Shown: positions 1 to 8,880 of the stretch, piece after piece | How the letters are laid out: the number at the start of each line of letters is the position of its first letter | How positions within the stretch are numbered: the first letter of the stretch is position 1 | Source: Alphaproteobacteria bacterium | Lineage (GTDB): Bacteria; Pseudomonadota; Alphaproteobacteria; Micavibrionales; Micavibrionaceae | Direction: 5' to 3' | Length of the DNA: 64,000 bases | NCBI GenBank assembly: GCA_021775995.1 | Contig: JAJFGS010000013.1 | Span: 186,001-250,000, forward strand | The notes under the pieces: generated by a model | Seen by the model: the letters and a program-made list of their open reading frames with translations, nothing else | Told to the model about the DNA's origin: nothing | The model's database searches: none | Made by a program: the position numbers and the translations under genes

Positions 1-476
1 TAAGCTTTGAAGAAGGGCGTGCCTTTTTCAACCAATGTATTAAATGTCCAAATGACATCCTCAGGTGTGACAGCTTTGCCATCGTGCCATGTGGCAGCAG
101 GATTGAGATTAAAGGCAACCCAGCTTTTATCTTCAGTATCGTATTCAATTGTTTCTGCCAAAAGACCGTACATAGAGAAAGGTTCATCATTGCTTTGTTC
201 CATGAGGGCATCGTAGATCATGCTTTGCCCTAAAAATGCCATGCCAGCGGCAGGGGAGCCTTTAATGATAAAAGGGTTAAGAGAGTCAAAGTTGCCAATG
301 ACGGATTGTTTTAACGTACCGCCTTTGGATGCGTCAGGATTGGTGTAGTCAAGGTGAGTGAAATTCCCTGCATATTTTGCATCACCATGCATGGCAACAG
401 AAGATGACTTCACAATTTCTGCATGGGCCGTATTTGTTAGTAATAAAATAAATGAAAATAGTAAAAAGTAACGCAT
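1..476 (-). CDS. Extracellular solute-binding protein, family 5 (partial)
   Basis: The reading frame is open from the ATG at 476-474 to the window edge, so only the first 158 codons are present. It begins with a Sec signal peptide (hydrophobic stretch ending THAEI) and continues with text typical of periplasmic peptide-binding proteins of the YejA/OppA class: YAGNFTHLDYTNPDASKGGT near residue 35, then GNFDSLNPFIIKG and ATWHDGKAVTPEDVIWTF. These proteins deliver oligopeptides or similar ligands to an inner-membrane ABC transporter. It starts 14 bp after the pyrD stop on the same strand, so it is probably cotranscribed with pyrD. The family is clear; the ligand is not. Confidence 0.85.
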   Translation of the reverse strand, partial: MRYFLLFSFILLLTNTAHAEIVKSSSVAMHGDAKYAGNFTHLDYTNPDASKGGTLKQSVIGNFDSLNPFIIKGSPAAGMAFLGQSMIYDALMEQSNDEPFSMYGLLAETIEYDTEDKSWVAFNLNPAATWHDGKAVTPEDVIWTFNTLVEKGTPFFKA

Positions 477-490
477 TGTAATTTCCTTTT

Positions 491-1573
491 TTATCTATGT
501 GCTGTGCCAACTGCTTCAAGAATGTGGTTAAAGTTATCTTGTTCTATAAATTTGACTAAATCATGGTTTATTTGACTAACAAGCTCTGGCCCATGAAAAA
601 CAAGGGCAGAGTAGATTTGAACCAGTGAAGCCCCTGCTTTTATCTTGTCATAAGCATCTGCTCCACTTGCAATGCCGCCAACACCAATAATGGGAATTTG
701 ACCTTTAGTCAGTTGATAAAAATTACCAATTATTTCAGTTGATTTGTCTTTGACGGGATTGCCGCTAAGTCCACCTTTTTGATCACCAAATTTTTTGGCA
801 AGAAAATCAGGACGATCCAATGTTGTGTTGGTTAGAATAAGACCATCAATGCCACTGTCGAGTGCGGTCTGTGCCAGTTCTTGTTGTTGTTCATTGGTTA
901 AATCAGGCGCGAGTTTTACCAAAATTGGTGGTGGGTTGTCAGGATCACAATGGGCTTTGCGTGCTTGTTTAATGCTGTTTATTAACGGCATTAGATGGTC
1001 ACGGTCTTGTAGATTTCTTAGACCTGGAGTGTTGGGTGAAGAAATATTAATGGCGTAATAATCGGCCAAGGAACCAAGTTGCTTGATTAGATAGGTATAA
1101 TCATTAGCGGGGTTGGTTTGATCTTTATTCATTCCAATATTAAGACCAACGTTGCCAGTAGGGCGGTTTTTATTTTTCTTAAAGGTTCGTACATTTTGTT
1201 TAAAAACATTGATGCCTTTATTAGGAAAGCCCATACGATTAATGACGGCTTGATTTTTGACATCTCTAAACACGCGGGGGCGAGGGTTACCATCCTGTGG
1301 TTCTGGCGTCACAGTGCCAACTTCGGTAAAACCAAAACCCATATTTAAAATAGGCGTGATGACTTCGGCGTTTTTATCAAAACCAGCTGATAGTCCGACG
1401 GGGTTTTCAAAATTCAAATTCCAAAGTTTGATTTTTAGACGGTCATCTTTAATGGATGGAATATGTGGAGATAAACCATGTTTAAGTGACTGTATCGTTA
1501 CTTGATGAGCCGTTTCAGGATCTAGCGCATGAAAGAAAGGTTTTATATATTTGAAAGGTATATTTAGAGACAT
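491..1573 (-). CDS. pyrD: Dihydroorotate dehydrogenase (quinone), class 2
   Basis: PyrD oxidises dihydroorotate to orotate in pyrimidine synthesis, passing electrons through FMN to the quinone pool at the inner membrane. The 360-residue length and the N-terminal helical extension ending near HALDPETAH mark the class 2 enzyme. Seen motifs are GLSAGFDKNAEVI, INRMGFPNKG, the catalytic-Ser segment NISSPNTPGLRNLQ, the LTNTTLDRP segment and the phosphate-binding GVGGIASGADAYDKI near the C terminus. It lies downstream of pgsA (46 bp) and directly upstream of a solute-binding protein gene. The start ATG at 1573 fits the usual N terminus. Confidence 0.96.
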   Translation of the reverse strand: MSLNIPFKYIKPFFHALDPETAHQVTIQSLKHGLSPHIPSIKDDRLKIKLWNLNFENPVGLSAGFDKNAEVITPILNMGFGFTEVGTVTPEPQDGNPRPRVFRDVKNQAVINRMGFPNKGINVFKQNVRTFKKNKNRPTGNVGLNIGMNKDQTNPANDYTYLIKQLGSLADYYAINISSPNTPGLRNLQDRDHLMPLINSIKQARKAHCDPDNPPPILVKLAPDLTNEQQQELAQTALDSGIDGLILTNTTLDRPDFLAKKFGDQKGGLSGNPVKDKSTEIIGNFYQLTKGQIPIIGVGGIASGADAYDKIKAGASLVQIYSALVFHGPELVSQINHDLVKFIEQDNFNHILEAVGTAHR

Positions 1574-1619
1574 GATTTAATAGAACAGGTTGAGGCAGGC
1601 TTAATCAAGACCGAATGTT

Positions 1620-2171
1620 CTAATTAACATGTTTTATGCCTTCAATTAAGTAACGCCAGCCTGTCATAATGGTCAAGATTGCGGCGATTGATATTAAGAT
1701 ATGACCATAAAATAGCGTGTTTGGTAAAATAACGTCGCCATAGTCTCCCACAACCAAGAAGCCAAGGGCAATCATTTGAACGGTGGTCTTCCATTTGGCG
1801 AGTTTTGAAACAGGGAGTTGAATGTTTTTGGGCCCTAAAAATTCACGAAGACCAGAGATTAAGATTTCGCGGATCAGGATGGTGATGGCAGGGATGAGCC
1901 ATAATCCTTCAAGGCGGTCATAACCAGCCAAAACGATTAAGAGTGCGACAATGAAAATTTTATCAGCAATAGGGTCAAGAAAGGTACCTATAGGGCTGAT
2001 AATATTGTATTTCCTAGCAATCCAGCCGTCCAAGAAGTCGGTAATGCTAGCGAGAGTGTATAGGCCTAAGGCGCTCCAAGCAGCCCAGCTTTCGGGAACG
2101 AAAAAGAGACCTATAATGATAGGCAATATAGCTATGCGAAAGAAGGTTAGAATGTTTGGTAGATGTTGCAT
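1620..2171 (-). CDS. pgsA: CDP-diacylglycerol--glycerol-3-phosphate 3-phosphatidyltransferase
   Basis: PgsA makes phosphatidylglycerophosphate, the committed step to phosphatidylglycerol and cardiolipin, in the inner membrane. The 183-residue protein starts MQHLPNILTFFRIAILP, typical of the family, and has the full CDP-alcohol phosphatidyltransferase signature DG-x2-AR-x8-G-x3-D-x3-D (DGWIARKYNIISPIGTFLDP then IADK, about residues 47-70). Several hydrophobic segments follow. It sits between ctrA and pyrD on the same strand, 73 bp downstream of ctrA. Confidence 0.93.
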   Translation of the reverse strand: MQHLPNILTFFRIAILPIIIGLFFVPESWAAWSALGLYTLASITDFLDGWIARKYNIISPIGTFLDPIADKIFIVALLIVLAGYDRLEGLWLIPAITILIREILISGLREFLGPKNIQLPVSKLAKWKTTVQMIALGFLVVGDYGDVILPNTLFYGHILISIAAILTIMTGWRYLIEGIKHVN

Positions 2172-2244
2172 AGGTGAGCTTTAACAAAAATTATAAAATA
2201 TAGCTAGATTTTTGTCCTTATGCTCGTATGACAATATTGTGTTT

Positions 2245-2946
2245 TTAAGCTATCGCAGTTTGTGAGTCTTCTTGCGGTTCACGCATAACGTAGCCACGAC
2301 CCCAAACAGTTTCAATATGGCTTTCACCGTCATTCATTTGCTCAATTTTCTTACGCAACTTGCAGATGAAAACATCGATAATTTTAACTTCAGGCTCGTC
2401 CATACCACCATAAAGATGGTTGAGGAACATTTCCTTGGTAAGTGTTGAGCCTTTTCTTAATGATAACAGTTCGATAATGCCATATTCTTTACCTGTTAGG
2501 TGAAGCGGCTGACCTGATACATCAACAGTGCGGCTGTCTAGGTTTACAGTGACGTTGCCTGTTTTGATGGTGCTTTGGGCGTGCCCTTGTGAACGACGGA
2601 CGATGGCTTGGATACGTGCCATAAGCTCACGTTTATCAAAAGGTTTGGTTAAATAATCATCTGCACCAAAGCCGAGGCCTTTAATTTTGTTATCCAGCTC
2701 GGTCAGGCCAGAAAGAATAAGGATAGGGGTATCAATTTTTGAGGCACGGAAGTTCTTTAAAACATCATAGCCATCCATGTCTGGAAGCATTAGATCTAGA
2801 ATTATAATGTCGTAATCGTATATTTTACCAATTTCTAGACCATCTTCGCCTAAATCAGCGGTATCAACGACATAACCGTCTGATTTTAGCATCAATTCGA
2901 TTGATTTGGCTGTTGAACTGTCATCTTCGACTAATAAAACGCGCAT
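2245..2946 (-). CDS. ctrA: Cell-cycle response regulator CtrA
   Basis: CtrA is the OmpR-type master regulator of alphaproteobacteria that controls the cell cycle and/or motility and binds TTAA-N7-TTAA. The receiver domain (residues 1-120) has the acidic pair E7-D8-D9, phospho-acceptor D51 ([14 protein letters not shown]) and the lysine in [10 protein letters not shown]. The C-terminal winged helix (about 130-225) contains [20 protein letters not shown] and CKLRKKI, almost diagnostic for CtrA. It is divergent from fliI. The 115-bp intergene holds five phased TTAA half-sites, consistent with autoregulation and with control of fliI. The phosphorelay source kinase CckA is also in this window. Confidence 0.97.
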   Translation of the reverse strand: MRVLLVEDDSSTAKSIELMLKSDGYVVDTADLGEDGLEIGKIYDYDIIILDLMLPDMDGYDVLKNFRASKIDTPILILSGLTELDNKIKGLGFGADDYLTKPFDKRELMARIQAIVRRSQGHAQSTIKTGNVTVNLDSRTVDVSGQPLHLTGKEYGIIELLSLRKGSTLTKEMFLNHLYGGMDEPEVKIIDVFICKLRKKIEQMNDGESHIETVWGRGYVMREPQEDSQTAIA

Positions 2947-2975
2947 TTCTTTGCCCCCTGCGTAAATTGTATAAA

Positions 2976-3019
2976 TTAACTATTGTTAATAAATATTAAC
3001 ACAGTTAACGAAGGTTAAC
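2976..3019. promoter_or_regulatory. Array of five phased TTAA(C) half-sites between ctrA and fliI
   Basis: TTAA half-sites start at 2976, 2986, 2996, 3005 and 3015, four of them extended to TTAAC, so they recur every 9-10 bp. This is one helical turn. The classic CtrA box has 11 bp start-to-start (N7), so these N5/N6 spacings are off-consensus. The place, between ctrA and a class II flagellar gene, makes CtrA the likely binder. This is inference, not proof. Confidence 0.55.
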
Positions 3020-3029
3020 AAAATTTATT

Positions 3030-3056
3030 TTGATAAACTCGTTTCTAAGCTACAAT
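3030..3056 (+). promoter_or_regulatory. Possible promoter for fliI (leaderless)
   Basis: TTGATA at 3030-3035 and TACAAT at 3051-3056 are separated by 15 bp and resemble -35 and -10 boxes. The fliI ATG at 3063 lies about 7 bp after the -10-like box, which would put transcription start at or next to the start codon. No Shine-Dalgarno sequence precedes that ATG. The spacing is short, so confidence is low. Confidence 0.3.
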
Positions 3057-3062
3057 AGCCTT

Positions 3063-4409
3063 ATGGATAGACTGACTCAAAAGGCATTGACCGCTATTGA
3101 AAATACGACGGATTATGAAGTTTTTGGCCGTGTGACCAAGATTTTAGGACTTTTGGTTGAAATTGCAGGGTTTGGGCAGAATTTGTCGATTGGCTCTATT
3201 GTTCATCTGCGACCATCCGATGAGAAAGATATCCCATGTGAGGTGATTGGGTTTCGTGATAAGCACGCTTTGCTTATGCCATTTGGTGAATTGGAAGGGG
3301 TGGGGTTGGATTGTCCTGCGGTTATCCAAGAAAGTGAACCGACTATTTGTCCCGATGAAAGATGGTTAGGGCGAGTGATTAATGCGATGGCCGAACCGAT
3401 TGATGGAAAAGGCCCTCTTATTCAGGGTGGTACGCCGATCCCACTTCGTAATAAACCACCACTTCCACATTCACGCCAACGCATCGGTGAGAAGCTGGAT
3501 TTAGGAGTGCGTGCCGTAAACAGTTTTTTATCAACCTGCCAAGGACAACGAATGGGAATTTTTTCCGGTTCGGGTGTTGGGAAGTCGGTCGCATTATCGA
3601 TGATGGCGCGTTATACCGAGGCGGATGTATCTGTTATTGGATTGGTGGGAGAACGTGGCCGTGAAGTACAAGAATTTCTAGAAGATGATTTGGGAGAATT
3701 AGGGTTAAATCGTTCTGTTGTGATTGTTGCGACAGGAGATGAGCCCGCGCTGATGCGTCGTCAAGCAGCTTATGTCACGATGGCGACGGCAGAGTATTTT
3801 AGAGGCCAAGGTAAAAAAGTTTTATGTTTGATGGATTCTGTTACACGTTTTGCTATGGCACAACGCGAGATTGGATTGTCTGCAGGCGAGCCACCAACAT
3901 CAAAAGGATATCCGCCGACAACATTTGGTGAGTTGTCACGATTGTTAGAACGTGCAGGCCCGGGAGCACAAGGCGAAGGATCAATCACGGGATTGTTTTC
4001 TGTGTTGGTTGAAGGTGATGACTATAATGAGCCTATATCTGATGCGGTGCGCGGTATCATTGACGGGCATATTGTAATGGAGCGTAAAATTGCCGATCGA
4101 GGACGATATCCTGCGATTAATGTTTTAAAATCTGTCTCGCGTTCTATGCCGAAATGTTTAAGTGAAGAACAGAATCTGATTATTAAAAAAGCCAAAAAAA
4201 TTATTAGCCGTTATGAAGATATGGAAGAGCTTATTAAGTTAGGTGCTTATCGTAAAGGTAGTGATGGGGAAGTTGACGAAGCGATTATGCGTTACCCAAA
4301 ATTGGAACAATTTCTGGGTCAAGATAAAGATGAATGTACATCAATTGAGGAAGGGTTTGAACTTTTGGCGCTGTGTTTAGGCTTGCCGTATAAAAGGCAG
4401 GATAGTTGA
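3063..4409 (+). CDS. fliI: Flagellar export ATPase FliI
   Basis: FliI is the hexameric ATPase of the flagellar type III export apparatus, related to F1-beta, acting with FliH and FliJ at the cytoplasmic face of the basal body. Seen are the Walker A loop FSGSGVGKSVALS, GERGREVQEF, the Walker B region KKVLCLMDSVTRFAMAQREI and the FliI/HrcN stretch SAGEPPTSKGYPPTTFGELS. The ATG at 3063 (MDRLTQKALTAIEN) is preferred over a TTG 33 bp upstream because it matches the family N terminus. The product is 448 residues. It overlaps fliJ by 1 bp, so the two are translationally coupled. Confidence 0.96.
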   Translation: MDRLTQKALTAIENTTDYEVFGRVTKILGLLVEIAGFGQNLSIGSIVHLRPSDEKDIPCEVIGFRDKHALLMPFGELEGVGLDCPAVIQESEPTICPDERWLGRVINAMAEPIDGKGPLIQGGTPIPLRNKPPLPHSRQRIGEKLDLGVRAVNSFLSTCQGQRMGIFSGSGVGKSVALSMMARYTEADVSVIGLVGERGREVQEFLEDDLGELGLNRSVVIVATGDEPALMRRQAAYVTMATAEYFRGQGKKVLCLMDSVTRFAMAQREIGLSAGEPPTSKGYPPTTFGELSRLLERAGPGAQGEGSITGLFSVLVEGDDYNEPISDAVRGIIDGHIVMERKIADRGRYPAINVLKSVSRSMPKCLSEEQNLIIKKAKKIISRYEDMEELIKLGAYRKGSDGEVDEAIMRYPKLEQFLGQDKDECTSIEEGFELLALCLGLPYKRQDS

Positions 4410-4834
4410 TGGCAGACCTCGAATCCCTTATTCGTTTGCGCCGCCACGCGGTTGAAGAAAAACAAAAAATATTAGCGGATATTTTCAGGCAGATAGAAGC
4501 CATAGAAGAGCGTAAAAAAGACCTATTGGGACGTTTAGAAAAAGAACGCAAAGCGTTGGATGAAAATTTAAATTTAGAAACACGTGAATATTATGGGCGG
4601 TTTGAAGGTGTTATTCGAGATAACATTGAAAAACTGGATGCTGAAACCGCAGAGTTGGAAAGAAGATTAGAAATTGTACAAGAAGAAGTGCGTGCGGCCT
4701 TTGCCGAAATGAAACGTATTGAGATTGTTCATGATCGCCGCAAGGCTGAAGAAGTGCAAGATTTAGCCGATAAAGAATCTTTAGAGCTTGATGAAATTGG
4801 TATCGAAGGTTTTAGACGGAAAGAAGAGTTTTGA
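4409..4834 (+). CDS. fliJ: Flagellar export chaperone FliJ-like
   Basis: A 141-residue, highly charged coiled-coil protein (heptad-rich from about residue 10 to 125, with repeated EE/KK/LE stretches and no membrane segment). Position immediately after fliI, with a TGATG stop/start overlap, and size both match FliJ, which acts as a central stalk and substrate escort for the FliI/FliH export ATPase. Sequence alone is weak because FliJ is poorly conserved. The ATG at 4409 is used. Confidence 0.75.
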   Translation: MADLESLIRLRRHAVEEKQKILADIFRQIEAIEERKKDLLGRLEKERKALDENLNLETREYYGRFEGVIRDNIEKLDAETAELERRLEIVQEEVRAAFAEMKRIEIVHDRRKAEEVQDLADKESLELDEIGIEGFRRKEEF

Positions 4835-5559
4835 TGTTGAAAAAAATAACAATTATTGCAGGATTATTAATTTTAGGCGGCGCAGCGGCGGCGTGGGCGG
4901 TGAGTGAGATGGGCGATAATTATACGTGGCATTATAAAATGACAGTGGAGGTTGAAACTCCCGAGGGGGTAGTGACAGGTTCTGCTGTTCGTGAAATGGG
5001 GAATGGGGAGGCTTCTCCTCTTTCTCAAAGCGGTAATCCTGCCGACGTGCGTGGGGAGGCTGTTGTCGTGGATTTAGGCAAGCGTGGTGTTTTATTTGCG
5101 CTGATCTCTCATAAATCTGATCTTGAGTTCTATAACGCGTATAAAAAGCATTGGCCGCGTGGCGGTTCTACACCCGAAGGTATAAAGTTCTATGCCAATA
5201 TGCCCATCGGTACGTCAGGCGTTCTTAATCCAAAAAATCCACCTGGCTATCCGAAGTTAGTGACATTTGCAGATATAGATGATCCCAAATCCGTGACGGA
5301 GGCGCAAATTTGGACGCGTGATGACAAAGGCTATTTTTATTTAGCGGAAGATAAAATGGAAAAGTTATTTGGTAAGGGCGTGAAGCTTAAAAATATTAAA
5401 CTTGAGATAACTGACGAGTTAGTAACTTGGGGTATGGTGGATAAACACTTACCAGAGAGTTTTTGGAACACGTTTCGTGTATGGATGAAATCTATGAATA
5501 TAAGAGATCGTGGCCAATATGTTGATCTATTCACTTTTAAGTACGGAGAACCTAAATGA
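4834..5559 (+). CDS. Exported protein of unknown function
   Basis: A 241-residue protein overlapping the fliJ stop by 1 bp (start ATG at 4834). It begins with a signal peptide or anchor (LKKITIIAGLLILGGAAAAW), followed by YTWHYKMTVEVETPEGVVTG, a motif I associate with uncharacterised alphaproteobacterial exported proteins; I cannot name a domain. The rest is mixed alpha/beta with no recognised catalytic motif. Coupling to fliI-fliJ suggests co-expression with the flagellum, but no role is claimed. The next start codon (5556) overlaps its stop. Confidence 0.7.
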   Translation: MLKKITIIAGLLILGGAAAAWAVSEMGDNYTWHYKMTVEVETPEGVVTGSAVREMGNGEASPLSQSGNPADVRGEAVVVDLGKRGVLFALISHKSDLEFYNAYKKHWPRGGSTPEGIKFYANMPIGTSGVLNPKNPPGYPKLVTFADIDDPKSVTEAQIWTRDDKGYFYLAEDKMEKLFGKGVKLKNIKLEITDELVTWGMVDKHLPESFWNTFRVWMKSMNIRDRGQYVDLFTFKYGEPK

Positions 5560-5654
5560 CAATTAAACCCGAATTATTGAATGCAATATTATCGATGGAC
5601 GCTTACCATCGTGGATATATTAAACGTGTACACCCAGTTGCTCTTGGCTTTTGA
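5556..5654 (+). pseudogene. Short 5' remnant of a gene (32 codons)
   Basis: An ATG at 5556 overlaps the previous stop (ATGA) and opens a frame of only 32 codons ending at TGA 5652-5654. It starts MTIKPELLNAILSMDAYHRG. The ILSMDAYxRGY pattern recalls, from memory, the beginning of larger alphaproteobacterial proteins of lipase-like or DUF2974-like type. It overlaps the 3' end of the convergent FliK-like gene by 35 bp. I read it as the leftover start of a gene truncated by rearrangement. A small real peptide cannot be excluded. Confidence 0.4.
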
Positions 5655-7833
5655 GAACATGCACCCAGTTTTCGGTGGAGCCTTGAAAGTTAAGTTCCCC
5701 CGTTAATTCTGTTTGTTTTAAAGCCGATGAATAAGATTGGCGCATGGTTTGTTGCATTGGTTCGCTGAAGGCGCTTTGTGTACGGATAAGAAGATCAAGA
5801 CGATTATCTTTATACAGACCATCAATTTGAACATCGCCCATGCGCGTTAAGTTTAAATCAAAAATAAAACGGGTTGAGCCATTTTCATTTTGTTCTTGTC
5901 GGTGGTTTTGGTTTTCATTGCGCGTGTATAAAGTAATTTTATGAATTTCACCTTCCCAAAACATGGGTAGAGGAACAGCGCGCCAATCACTTTGTATAGC
6001 AGGGTCTGGGGCACCTGTGCGGGCAGTACTATCCATTGTTAAACCTTTTAAAAGACCACCACGCCCAGCCTGTTGAAGGAGGTCTATTTTTTTATCACCA
6101 AGCCAGTTTTCTAAATTGCCAGATTTTACGGCGGCGATAAACATCATCGCGGCAGGTGCAATTTGTGTTGGGTTCGCGGCATTGGGTAAAGAGCGTGTTA
6201 ACGACGCAGCGGCCTGTGGGCTGAGTTGTTGAAGGTTATAATAAAGATCATCTAAGGCAGGCCATTGGAATCCTTGTAGTAGAGGGTTTCTCAATGTCTG
6301 ACTAACGACAGGTGAAACTTGTGCGGCGATAGGTGCGGTATTTTTTGGAATAATTTGTAATTGGTTGCCGAGTTGAAGGTTTGTATTTGGCGTTTGTAAA
6401 ATAAAACTTTGAGGCAAGCTTCCACCTAAACCCTGAACTGTGACAAGGGGGAGTCCTTGGGGAGTAAAAGCTGTGACCTGCGCAGTTAAAGTGATGGCGT
6501 TGTTTGCACTAATAAGAGGTGGGTTAAATTTTATTGCCGCAGGAGTCGGTGCTGACGTAGAATCGTTAATGACAGGGGGTATCAGGATGGTTTCTGATGG
6601 TGTGACTTTAATGATTTGAACATCAAGTTGAGCAATTGTGTTAATGCGTGGTGCCGTGTTTTGTATGGGGTTTGCAGGATCAAAAGTAAGCGGAACAAGT
6701 GTTGCGGTTTGTGGTGTGGCTGGTGTCGGCGTGATAGTAGCCGCAGATGGTGCTGTTAGTGGTGGAATAATGTTTGCGATTGCTGCTGGCGGCAATAGTT
6801 GATTTGGCGTTAAAGGTTGTGTTGAATTTAAAACAGTTGATTGTAAAAGGGTCGTTTGCTGTAGCGCGTTTTGAACTGTGGTTTGTGGTTGCCCTGCAAA
6901 ATTATTTGTCAAAATGAGGGGTTGGGGAGAATTTTGAGGTGGTTGAATTATGGGCGCTGCACTTTGAGTTTGTGGCGTAGCGGGGATTTGTATTGGCGTT
7001 TGTGAAGTAGGGGGTATTGTTTGAGCAATGGTGTTCTGGACAATGTTTTCTGCAATAAGATTGCTCGTAAAAACAGCCTTATTAATTATATTCGTAATTG
7101 GTTGTGGTAAGGAAGTTATAAATTCTTTGGCAATGTTTTGTGCTTGAGGGAGTGATATAGAAATTAAGCGAACCAACGTATCGGGTGTGATGGTGCGCGG
7201 TGTAATAATATCTGTATTGGTCTTTTGTGGCGCTAGAGCATCTTGTAAAACAGATGGGATAAGTTGTGATGCAATGTTACGCGCAGTTTGGAGAAGGTTC
7301 GTTGTATTTTGCGCAATAGTTTGTGCTACTGGACTTTGCTGCGTAGTGGTAGGTGTTGTTGGTGGTTGTCCTGGTCCTTGTACATTAGGACGAAAATCAG
7401 CTTTAGGTACTTGTGCATTTATGGCCGTTTGTGGTGGCGTTGTTGGTTGGGCTTGCGTTGCTGTCACTTTGGTTGATAGCCCTGATGTGTTTTGCGGAGG
7501 TGAATCACCACGCGTTGTATTTTGAGGTGTGGAATCAGTACGAATAGTGGCTTGGCGTGGTTGACGTCCAGCAGGAATTTCAATTTCTAATTTTTGACCA
7601 ATTTGAGGTTGTTTATTGCCGTTAACTTTGACTTCAACAGCTCCTTTTTCTGTTTCAATACGGACGATACCGTTATCTGGGTTTTGAGAGCTTATCTTTC
7701 CTTCTAATCGTATGGCTTGTGCCGAATTTTGAATGGCTTGGGGGAGTTTAATAATTTTAACAATTTGGGCACCACTACCTTTGCTGCCCTGAATGGCGGC
7801 TTTAATGGGTGAGGTTATTCCCGTACTGCTCAT
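5620..7833 (-). CDS. FliK-like flagellar hook-length control protein (second copy)
   Basis: A 737-residue protein with an extremely Pro/Thr/Gln/Ala-rich low-complexity centre (about residues 100-480) and a folded C-terminal domain (about 610-737). That domain resembles the FliK/Flg_hook switch domain: EIHKITLYTR, FIFDLNLTRMGDVQIDGLYK and DLLIRTQSAFS. Such proteins are secreted rulers that measure the hook and switch export specificity at FlhB. A canonical FliK is also present at 31308-33125, so this is a paralogue with a possibly different job. It follows flhF-flhG on the same strand, with a 191-bp gap holding a nested palindrome. The AGGA ribosome site near 7842 supports the ATG at 7833. Confidence 0.75.
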   Translation of the reverse strand: MSSTGITSPIKAAIQGSKGSGAQIVKIIKLPQAIQNSAQAIRLEGKISSQNPDNGIVRIETEKGAVEVKVNGNKQPQIGQKLEIEIPAGRQPRQATIRTDSTPQNTTRGDSPPQNTSGLSTKVTATQAQPTTPPQTAINAQVPKADFRPNVQGPGQPPTTPTTTQQSPVAQTIAQNTTNLLQTARNIASQLIPSVLQDALAPQKTNTDIITPRTITPDTLVRLISISLPQAQNIAKEFITSLPQPITNIINKAVFTSNLIAENIVQNTIAQTIPPTSQTPIQIPATPQTQSAAPIIQPPQNSPQPLILTNNFAGQPQTTVQNALQQTTLLQSTVLNSTQPLTPNQLLPPAAIANIIPPLTAPSAATITPTPATPQTATLVPLTFDPANPIQNTAPRINTIAQLDVQIIKVTPSETILIPPVINDSTSAPTPAAIKFNPPLISANNAITLTAQVTAFTPQGLPLVTVQGLGGSLPQSFILQTPNTNLQLGNQLQIIPKNTAPIAAQVSPVVSQTLRNPLLQGFQWPALDDLYYNLQQLSPQAAASLTRSLPNAANPTQIAPAAMMFIAAVKSGNLENWLGDKKIDLLQQAGRGGLLKGLTMDSTARTGAPDPAIQSDWRAVPLPMFWEGEIHKITLYTRNENQNHRQEQNENGSTRFIFDLNLTRMGDVQIDGLYKDNRLDLLIRTQSAFSEPMQQTMRQSYSSALKQTELTGELNFQGSTENWVHVLKSQEQLGVHV

Positions 7834-7853
7834 ATCGTATATCCTACATCATA

Positions 7854-7969
7854 TATAGTCATTTGCATTTATTTCCTGACATCGTTACTGCGCTCCTAAA
7901 GTATTAAAATACTCCCATTAAATTTTGGGTCGCTTGCGTCTTGTCAGAAAATAAAGCCAAACGACTATA
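7854..7969. repeat. Nested palindromic element, copy A
   Basis: Outer arms 7854-7881 and 7942-7969 pair at 24 of 28 positions. Inside lies GTTACTGCGCTCCTAAA (7884-7900), which also occurs exactly in copy B, and an inner perfect 6-bp hairpin (AGTATT-aa-AATACT, 7900-7913). It lies between flhG and the FliK-like gene, ending about 20 bp before the latter's start codon, so a readthrough RNA would fold here. Confidence 0.75.
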
Positions 7970-8024
7970 ACTCTATTATTATGCCATAAAGGGATTAAAA
8001 ATAATGAAAGAATTATAGTTGTTT

Positions 8025-8876
8025 TTAGGCCTTTGCTGCCGCTTTTTTCTTTTCCGCAAGGTCACGAATGACTATTTTAGCGATATTTTGCATATCTTCG
8101 GCAGCTTCGGTGTTTGGTGACCTTGTGAGAATAGGGCTTTGATGGCGGATAGAATCTTTCACTTTTTTATCATGACGAACCATGCCAATTAAAGGTGGCG
8201 TTAATCGAAGGAAATTTTCACACGCTTTTAGAAGTGTTTTATAAGTTTTTTCTCCCTCTGCCTCGGTGGTTGCTTGATTTACAATGACCCCAACATTTTT
8301 GGACATGCCTGCCGCACTACCTAATTTTATAAAGGCATAAGCGTCAGTTAGTGATGTTGGTTCATCTGTTGTTACAAGTAATGTACGAATGGCGGAAGCG
8401 GATAACATACGCACTGTACGGTCAACACCCGCACCAAGATCAAGAATAACGATGTCATAATCGCCCGCAACTTCTAGAAGTTGATCACGAAGCATTGTTA
8501 GACGTTGTGAAGGCAGAGCCGAAAGAGAAGCCTGTCCAGAACGACCTGCAATAATATCAAAACCACCTTCTTTGAAAGGTTGAATAACTTTATCAAGTCC
8601 CAAACGACCGCGAATAACATCATTTAAGTCGCGTTTTGGCATAAGACCGAGTTGAACATCAATGTTAGCTAAGCCTAAATCACCGTCAAAAAGTAGGACT
8701 TTTTTACCGGCCTTCGCAAGAGCATGCGAAAGGGTGATAGAAAACCAAGTTTTACCAACACCGCCTTTGCCACTGGCGACAGCAATAACATTAATGCCGC
8801 GACGGAAACCATGTTGTCCGGTTTGGTTTTTGTCTTCGAATGCAATATTTGGATTCTGGGCTGGCGCTTCAGACAT
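8025..8876 (-). CDS. flhG: Flagellar number regulator FlhG (MinD-like ATPase)
   Basis: FlhG (FleN/YlxH) is a ParA/MinD ATPase that restrains flagellar number and works with FlhF. Seen: deviant Walker A SGKGGVGKT (about residues 33-41), FDGDLGLANIDVQLGL, the Walker B region VILDLGAGV and VTTDEPTSLTDAYA. The 283-residue length is normal. It starts 4 bp after the flhF stop, so the two form one operon. The C-terminal lysine/alanine-rich tail may be a membrane-interacting segment. Confidence 0.93.
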   Translation of the reverse strand: MSEAPAQNPNIAFEDKNQTGQHGFRRGINVIAVASGKGGVGKTWFSITLSHALAKAGKKVLLFDGDLGLANIDVQLGLMPKRDLNDVIRGRLGLDKVIQPFKEGGFDIIAGRSGQASLSALPSQRLTMLRDQLLEVAGDYDIVILDLGAGVDRTVRMLSASAIRTLLVTTDEPTSLTDAYAFIKLGSAAGMSKNVGVIVNQATTEAEGEKTYKTLLKACENFLRLTPPLIGMVRHDKKVKDSIRHQSPILTRSPNTEAAEDMQNIAKIVIRDLAEKKKAAAKA

Positions 8877-8880
8877 TTAT

